A stretch of DNA of 9,535 nt, taken from NCBI GenBank assembly GCA_045643185.1, contig JAZUKH010000059.1, forward strand, positions 1-9,535, in the 5' to 3' direction. A program made the position numbers and the translations under genes. The DNA is from RGIG464 sp045643185. Its GTDB lineage: Bacteria; Myxococcota_A; Bradymonadia; UBA4248. This document shows, piece by piece, positions 4,755 through 9,535 of this stretch. The stretch's first letter is position 1, and every line of letters starts with the position of its first letter. The notes under the pieces are model-generated. The model searched no databases. It had not been told where the DNA came from and was given only the letters and a program-made list of their open reading frames with translations.

Positions 4755-7595
4755 ATGAAGTGTCCAGCTTGTAGTGAAGAGATTAGTGATAAATCGCGAT
4801 TTTGCAGTGTGTGCGGTGAGCGCATTGACCGCTCCGCATCTACGACCACGATGTCGGCCGTCTCGACCTTGTCGTCATCTACCGAGAGTTTGTTGGATGG
4901 AATCGACGCCGATCAGGATGATCTGTCGGTGGCCAAAGTTTCGAAAGTTCGCCGCCCGAGCTCAACGAATAGCGCGATTCGATTTGATGATGTGGAAGAA
5001 GATGATGACAGCGATTTTGGATTTAAGACGGTGACGACGCTGCCGCCTGTGGCATCAGTGCCGTCCCCTGTGTCGCAGGCGCCTGCCATTGATTTTGAAG
5101 ATGATGCGGCAGGGGATGACGATGACGATTTTGGATTTAAGACGATGACAACGTTGCCGCCCGTCGATGCGCGTGTGCCAGAAAAGCCGAAGTCAGCGTT
5201 TTCGCTCGACGATTTGGATGACGATGACGACGATGACGATGACGACATTGAGTTTGGCATGAAGACGGCCATTGCGCTCACGCCCGTTGTGCCGGGGACA
5301 GCCACCCCAGCGGGATCTAGGACGATCAGTACGGGGAATTGTGGCGATGAACGCACCATGTTGCTTCCCACGGTGGAGTCACCGGAACAGATCCAAGCGC
5401 GTCGTGAAGCTGAGGAACGTGCGCGTCGTGAAGCTGAGGCGCAAGCGCGTCGTGAAGCTGAGGAACGTGCGCGTCGTGAAGCTGAGGAACGTGCGCGTCG
5501 TGAAGCTGAGGCGCAAGCGCGTCGTGAGATCGAAGCTCGCGTGCGTCGCGAAGTTGAAGAACGCGCGCGACGTGAAGCCGAAGAACAAGCGCGTCGCGAG
5601 GCCGAAGAGCAGGCGCGCCGCGAGGCCGAAGAGCAGGCGCGTCGTGAAGCTGAGGAACGTGCGCGTCGCGAGGCTGAAAAAGCGGCTCGTGATGCCGCTG
5701 TCATGGCTTTGCGTCTTGAAGAAGAACGCCTGCGTGTAGAAGCTGAAAAAAAACAGCGTCTTGAAGATGAGATCAAGGCGCGCGTCGAAGCTGAAATGGA
5801 GCAAAAATACCTGCACCAGATCGAAACATTAAAAGAACAGCTTCGTCAGACTGAAATTGGTCAGGAAAAGACGAATCGCGAGATCGACGCGCGTATTCAG
5901 CGTGAAAAAGAGGCACGCGCGAACGCCGAAAGAAAAGCTCGTGATGTCCAAAATCGACTTGAAAGCGCTTTGCGTGATGCCGAAGAGCGCATCAATGCCG
6001 AAAATGCCGCACGCGTCGATGCCGAAGCGCGTGCCAATGCCGAAAATGCCGCGCGTATCGAGGCTGAAAACCGCGCTAAAGAAGCAGCCAAGGCGCAGGC
6101 TTTAGCCGAAAAACGCATTAAAGCCGCTGAGGAAATCGCTAAAGAAGGGGCCAATAGCGTTGAAAAGATTCGTGAGGCTGAAAAACTGGCCGAAGAGGCG
6201 AAGGCGCGCGCGCAGGAAGCCCTGAATGCGCAAAAATTGGCGGAAGCCAAAGCGGAAGCCGAGGCTAATACGCGGCGCGCCGCTGAAAAGCAGGTGGCAA
6301 AAGAACGAAAGGCTAAAGAAAATGCTTTCGAACTCGTTCGCGATCAGGTCGAAAAAGAGTTTGGCGACCAGGCTCAGGCCGAAAAAGATGCCATCAAGAA
6401 AACGCTCATGGAGCAGCTTGAACGTTCTCAGGCCAAAAAAGCTGAGATCGAGAGCAAATTGACCGGAGAACTCGTTCAAATTGAGCTTCAACGTAAGCAG
6501 GAAGCAGAAAAACTCACGCAGGAGCTTGCCGAACTCAAGGCACAAACCAAGGCTGAACGCGATGCGGCTGAGGCCAAGATACGTGAAGAATACGATCGAA
6601 AAGTTGCGGAGTGCGAAAAGAGTGCGCGTGAAGAATATGCGGCGTTGTCTCGAAAAGCTCAGGAAGACAAACAAAAGAGCATTGCTCGTATTCAGGCGAT
6701 CATGGCCGAGCAGAGCGAAGCGGAATTCAATCAGTTGATGCTGCTTCAGAACGAAATGGAAGCTCGTCTTCGTGCCGAAAAAGAAGCCCGTGAACGCGCT
6801 GAACGAGAACGTGATCTGGCTCAAATCGAGGCAGAACAGGCTAAGTTGCTGCGTTCCAGTGATCAGGTCGCGATCGAGCCTGCAATCGTCGAGACGGTTG
6901 AACAGGCTCCGGTGGAGGATATTAAAACTCGTGCTGATCGTCTGCTCGACGAACTCGATAAAGCGGACGAGATGCTTGACGAGCCTTGCTCGGTCGAAAG
7001 CGGTTTTCTGGATCGCCTGATGAATGGCAACTCGAAAACTGAAACGGAAGAAAGCCATTCTGATGACGAGATCGAACGATTGAAAAGTCAGATCCAGGTC
7101 GCGACGGTGACCGAAACCTCGTCGGTTCAAGAAGAGGAGGCGGTTGGTCTTGGGGCATTGCCACAAGCTGAAGTATCGACGCTCTCCATTCTTGAAAGCG
7201 TGACGCCGATTGCTGTCGAGACGCCTATCCATGCCATTCATGTTGAACTTGCTGATGGTTTTCAGGCTGGCAAAGAGGCTGGAAAACGGATCGGTACGAA
7301 AAGTGGACGCAGCGCTGGGCGAAAAGCGGGCACCAAGGCCGCTGAAGCCGATCTGGCTAAGCCTGAAGTCAAACGTTCGTCAGCCATTTCTTCTGATAAC
7401 CTCAGTGATTGCGATATCTACGGTACGCTCAAAAACGAGGATATTCCAAGCAACAGCTTTACAGAGCTGGATGCGGATTTCTTTGACGAGGGCGATAACA
7501 TCGTCAAGGATGGGGGAAAAGTTAAATTTGTTTTGGCGACCATTTTTGTCCTGATCTTGATCAGTGTCGCGGTCTACTTTGCTTTCTTTGCTTAA
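4755..7595 (+). CDS. Zinc-ribbon, long charged-helix protein with C-terminal membrane anchor; function unknown
   Basis: 946 residues from the ATG at 4755, chosen because GGAG lies 10 bases upstream and the zinc ribbon then begins at residue 3. An upstream ATG (4734) has no ribosome binding site. Domains in order: zinc ribbon with Cys3, Cys6, Cys17, Cys20. Then a Ser/Thr- and Asp-rich linker with FGFKTVTTLPPV (88-99), FGFKTMTTLPPV (126-137) and FGMKTAIALTPV (167-178), each after an acidic run, and ERTMLLP (199-205). A highly charged, proline-free helix spans about 214-701, starting with twelve RREAEERA-type octads (216-311). A second, acidic linker follows, then a basic GxxxG ladder (839-862) and a final hydrophobic segment (924-944) with almost no residues after it. 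There is no signal peptide, so the bulk is probably cytoplasmic with a tail anchor in the inner membrane. A scaffold or polar-organising role is inference. A terminator follows the stop. Confidence 0.92.
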   Translation: MKCPACSEEISDKSRFCSVCGERIDRSASTTTMSAVSTLSSSTESLLDGIDADQDDLSVAKVSKVRRPSSTNSAIRFDDVEEDDDSDFGFKTVTTLPPVASVPSPVSQAPAIDFEDDAAGDDDDDFGFKTMTTLPPVDARVPEKPKSAFSLDDLDDDDDDDDDDIEFGMKTAIALTPVVPGTATPAGSRTISTGNCGDERTMLLPTVESPEQIQARREAEERARREAEAQARREAEERARREAEERARREAEAQARREIEARVRREVEERARREAEEQARREAEEQARREAEEQARREAEERARREAEKAARDAAVMALRLEEERLRVEAEKKQRLEDEIKARVEAEMEQKYLHQIETLKEQLRQTEIGQEKTNREIDARIQREKEARANAERKARDVQNRLESALRDAEERINAENAARVDAEARANAENAARIEAENRAKEAAKAQALAEKRIKAAEEIAKEGANSVEKIREAEKLAEEAKARAQEALNAQKLAEAKAEAEANTRRAAEKQVAKERKAKENAFELVRDQVEKEFGDQAQAEKDAIKKTLMEQLERSQAKKAEIESKLTGELVQIELQRKQEAEKLTQELAELKAQTKAERDAAEAKIREEYDRKVAECEKSAREEYAALSRKAQEDKQKSIARIQAIMAEQSEAEFNQLMLLQNEMEARLRAEKEARERAERERDLAQIEAEQAKLLRSSDQVAIEPAIVETVEQAPVEDIKTRADRLLDELDKADEMLDEPCSVESGFLDRLMNGNSKTETEESHSDDEIERLKSQIQVATVTETSSVQEEEAVGLGALPQAEVSTLSILESVTPIAVETPIHAIHVELADGFQAGKEAGKRIGTKSGRSAGRKAGTKAAEADLAKPEVKRSSAISSDNLSDCDIYGTLKNEDIPSNSFTELDADFFDEGDNIVKDGGKVKFVLATIFVLILISVAVYFAFFA
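5400..5687 (+). repeat. Twelve 24-bp tandem repeats encoding RREAEERA octads
   Basis: Twelve uninterrupted 8-residue units (RREAEERA, RREAEAQA, RREAEEQA, RREIEARV, RREVEERA, RREAEKAA). The first five units are almost identical at DNA level, whereas later ones use different synonymous codons (GAAGCTGAG against GAGGCCGAA). Selection on the protein repeat is thus likely beside recent duplication. Eight-residue periodicity does not fit a simple heptad coiled coil, while oppositely charged residues sit at i and i+4, as in stable single alpha-helices. Confidence 0.9.
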
Positions 7596-7599
7596 TGTG

Positions 7600-7632
7600 A
7601 AAGGTCGGCTTCAGTTGAGTCGGCCTTTTTTT
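7600..7632 (+). terminator. Intrinsic terminator of the rod protein gene
   Basis: AAAGGTCGGCTT (7600-7611) pairs with GAGTCGGCCTTT (7617-7628) over 12 bp, including G.U pairs, with a five-base loop, and runs into seven T (7626-7632). It starts five bases after the TAA. It separates the rod protein gene from the following pair, which therefore need their own promoter. Confidence 0.9.
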
Positions 7633-7735
7633 CGTTTGTGTGTCCAGTCGGTCTTGCGTGTGAGCCCGAGACTGTTTATGCGCGTGTTTGGCGACTAACA
7701 AATGGTTTGAACACGCCGGTATTGAAGTGATTATG

Positions 7736-8215
7736 ATGAAAACAGTGTTGTCTTTGAAAGAAGCCAGTGCGGGCGAGGAAGTCCGACGGGCTTTTAGTGC
7801 AGATATGGCGTTGGCTGCGGATGATTGTATTAACCATTTGACGGGGCTTACGGGCATCGTCTTCAGAAAGACTTATTCAGTCGTCAAGAATGTGCGCCCA
7901 AACTATGTCGAACACGTATTGTTCGTGATGAGTGACGATTTTATCAATGCCTACGACCCCATTCACGAAAAATACCGGAGAGCCGTGCCCGCGACGTCTG
8001 AAGCTTATCCACCCTACGTGGAGCACATCAAAAAATACAAGCGTGAGACGTTTGATGCGTTTGTGCGTGTGACGGATCGCTATGCGGCGACGCGTAAAAA
8101 TCACGTGTTGGGGAAAGCCTATGTGGCTTTTCAGCCGCAACTAAAAAGCTATTTTGACCTGGCCATTCCCTACCTGGCCAGGGTGATCGAAAAATACACC
8201 ATTGTCGAGGTGTGA
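7736..8215 (+). CDS. DUF6918-like protein
   Basis: 159 residues from the ATG at 7736. GAAG (7724-7727) lies 8 bases upstream of this start; the ATG at 7733 or a TTG at 7688 are alternatives. The start MKTVLSLKEAS fits the family pattern of a short lead followed by LKEA. The sequence agrees with my memory of DUF6918: an N-terminal LKEA helix, ADDCINHLTGLTGIVFRKTY, VVKNVRPNYVEHVL, LxPxxxxY-like AYDPIHEKY, and a C-terminal FQPQLKSYFDLAIPYLARVI. It is small, mostly helical and soluble, with no signal peptide or membrane segment. No biochemical function is established. It ends 27 bases before proA, with no terminator between, so co-transcription is likely. No convincing promoter was found between 7633 and 7735. 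Confidence 0.8.
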   Translation: MKTVLSLKEASAGEEVRRAFSADMALAADDCINHLTGLTGIVFRKTYSVVKNVRPNYVEHVLFVMSDDFINAYDPIHEKYRRAVPATSEAYPPYVEHIKKYKRETFDAFVRVTDRYAATRKNHVLGKAYVAFQPQLKSYFDLAIPYLARVIEKYTIVEV

Positions 8216-8242
8216 TCGCCTCGTCATTGAATAGGAATCATG

Positions 8243-9508
8243 ATGGAAAAAATCAGCGAATACATGGAACAGTGTGGTGTGCGCGCGCGTGCAGCAGCGC
8301 GTGCCTTGAGGACTGTCACTGCGGATCAGCGTCGAAATGCCCTGTTTGGCATGGCCAAAGCCCTTCGTGACGGGGAAAGTGAGATCCTGGCAGCGAACCG
8401 TGAAGACCTTGACAATGCCGTGTCAGCCGGTCTTTCGACGGCGATGCAGGATCGTCTGCTTTTGAACTCTGACCGCATTGAAAAAATGGCGGTGGCGATC
8501 GAGCAGATCGCCGCTCAGCCTGAAGTACTAGGTCGTTTGGAGGATGAACGCGTTCGACCGAATGGGCTTCGTGTGGCGCGTATGCGTATTCCGTTGGGCG
8601 TGGTGGCCATGATCTACGAAGCTCGTCCCAATGTGACGTCTGACGCTGCGGCGCTTTGTCTCAAATCCGGTAATGTCATCATTTTGAAAGGCGGGAAAGA
8701 GGCTTTTCATTCGAATGTGGCGATCGCCAATCGACTTCGTGGTGCCCTGGCTGCCGCGTCGTTGCCTGAGGATGCGTTGATCTTTGTCGAAACGACTGAC
8801 CGTGAGGCCGTTAATCACCTTATCAAATTACGCGGCAGCGTAGATCTGCTTATTCCCCGTGGTGGCGAAGGGCTGATCCGTTTTGTATCAGAAAACGCGA
8901 CGGTGCCGGTCATTCAGCACTACAAGGGCGTTTGTCACATCTTTGTTGAAAAGACAGCCGATATCGACAAGGCGATCAACATCATTTTGAACGCGAAGTG
9001 TCAGCGTCCAGGCGTGTGTAATGCGCTTGAAACGTTGTTGCTAGACCGTTCACTTGATTCGGCATCCGTGACGCGCATCGTGCAGTCGTTGCTTGAACGT
9101 GGTGTGACATTGCACGCCGATGAGGCGTTGATGGGTGCGTTTGCCTGCGACCAGGTCGTGCGTGCCACCGAGGAAGACTGGCCACGTGAATACCTTTCGC
9201 TCGACCTGGCGATCCGCTTTGTGGATGGCCTCGACGAGGCGGTTCAGCACATTGCGCGCTACGCATCCGACCACACAGAATCCATTTTGACGGAAGACCA
9301 GACGATGGCTGACCGCTTTATTCGTGAGGTGAACAGCTCGACGGTGTGCGTCAATGCGTCGACGCGCTTTGCCGATGGTGGTGAACTTGGTTTGGGTGCC
9401 GAAATCGGTATTTCGACCTCGCGTCTGCATGCGTATGGGCCAATGGGTTGCGAGGAACTCACGACGCGCAAATTCGTCGTGCTGGGGGATGGCCAGGTTC
9501 GCGTCTGA
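8243..9508 (+). CDS. proA: Glutamate-5-semialdehyde dehydrogenase (gamma-glutamyl phosphate reductase)
   Basis: ProA reduces L-glutamyl 5-phosphate with NADPH to L-glutamate 5-semialdehyde, the second step of proline synthesis from glutamate, in the cytoplasm. The product is 421 residues (E. coli ProA has 417), so it is full length. Family marks: IPLGVVAMIYEARPNVTSDA (about 116-135), KSGNVIILKGGKEA, DLLIPRGG, the catalytic Cys259 in QRPGVCNALETLL, and the C-terminal signature VNASTRFADGGELGLGAEIG (about 370-389) followed by LHAYGPMG. Two adjacent ATG codons exist: AGGA (8233-8236) is 6 bases from 8243 but only 3 from 8240, so 8243 is preferred. Its usual partner proB (glutamate 5-kinase) is not in the window. 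Confidence 0.98.
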   Translation: MEKISEYMEQCGVRARAAARALRTVTADQRRNALFGMAKALRDGESEILAANREDLDNAVSAGLSTAMQDRLLLNSDRIEKMAVAIEQIAAQPEVLGRLEDERVRPNGLRVARMRIPLGVVAMIYEARPNVTSDAAALCLKSGNVIILKGGKEAFHSNVAIANRLRGALAAASLPEDALIFVETTDREAVNHLIKLRGSVDLLIPRGGEGLIRFVSENATVPVIQHYKGVCHIFVEKTADIDKAINIILNAKCQRPGVCNALETLLLDRSLDSASVTRIVQSLLERGVTLHADEALMGAFACDQVVRATEEDWPREYLSLDLAIRFVDGLDEAVQHIARYASDHTESILTEDQTMADRFIREVNSSTVCVNASTRFADGGELGLGAEIGISTSRLHAYGPMGCEELTTRKFVVLGDGQVRV

Positions 9509-9535
9509 TTGCACAGCCTCGTCAAGGGCCCTGCC

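Noticed and set aside
4913..5776. 287-codon minus-strand frame rich in Ser, Arg and Ala
   Set aside because: It is the antisense shadow of the octad repeat and acidic runs; repetitive codons keep several frames open.
6102..7241. 379-codon minus-strand frame
   Set aside because: Antisense of the long helix. Glu/Lys/Ala-rich coding reads as Phe/Leu/Ser-rich on the other strand and lacks stops by composition.
7688..7735. TTG start extending the DUF6918-like protein by 16 residues
   Set aside because: The extension has no ribosome binding site, and the family start fits the ATG at 7736.
7633..7735. Promoter for the DUF6918-like gene and proA (TTGCGT, 17 bases, TATGCG)
   Set aside because: Both boxes match the consensus poorly; not enough to call, although a promoter must exist after the terminator.

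Overview
The window looks like a chromosomal segment from an anaerobic or gut/sediment bacterium of the Myxococcota/Bradymonadota (former Deltaproteobacteria) type. This is inference. It rests on cysteine-rich surface lipoproteins with CGxCGNxC repeats, moderate-to-high GC housekeeping genes, and a decayed AAA-ATPase-like/PDDEXK_9 gene of a family common in anaerobes. No marker in the window fixes the taxon.

Left part (1-2763, minus strand): two tandem paralogous lipoprotein genes. The upstream one (733-2763) is complete: lipobox, two cysteine-rich repeat arrays, then a C-terminal DUF6273 domain. The downstream one (580 to beyond position 1) is cut by the window edge. The two genes form a mosaic: a 266-bp block is almost identical, the signal-peptide region is clearly more diverged, and the 3' parts are unrelated. 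A cluster of GTAGAGACG/CGTCTCTAC palindromes separates them. The complete gene has a strong sigma70-type promoter (2870-2898). Three 13-bp TTATACGGTRTAA sites with exact 18-bp spacing overlap the -10 and start region and look like an operator.

Middle (2764-4754): a gene-poor stretch. It holds the operator and promoter, a second palindrome cluster (2954-3104) with a perfect 46-bp palindrome, and then about 140 bases with nothing recognised. Next is a broken AAA-ATPase-like/PD-(D/E)XK gene (minus strand) with three frameshifts and a large internal deletion. The roughly 400 bases from 4358 to 4754 hold an 8-bp inverted repeat, a block of three consecutive hairpins, a doubtful 52-codon minus-strand ORF and the promoter of the next gene.

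Right part (4755-9535, plus strand): a 946-residue protein of unknown function. It has an N-terminal zinc ribbon, an acidic linker with repeated FG[FM]KT...P-V motifs, a very long charged helix including twelve perfect octads, a GxxxG ladder and a C-terminal membrane anchor. A clear intrinsic terminator follows. Then come a DUF6918-like gene and proA (glutamate-5-semialdehyde dehydrogenase, proline synthesis), 27 bases apart and probably co-transcribed. Nothing is seen after proA in the last 27 bases.

The least explained items are the membrane-anchored rod protein and the three-site operator in front of the mosaic lipoprotein pair.
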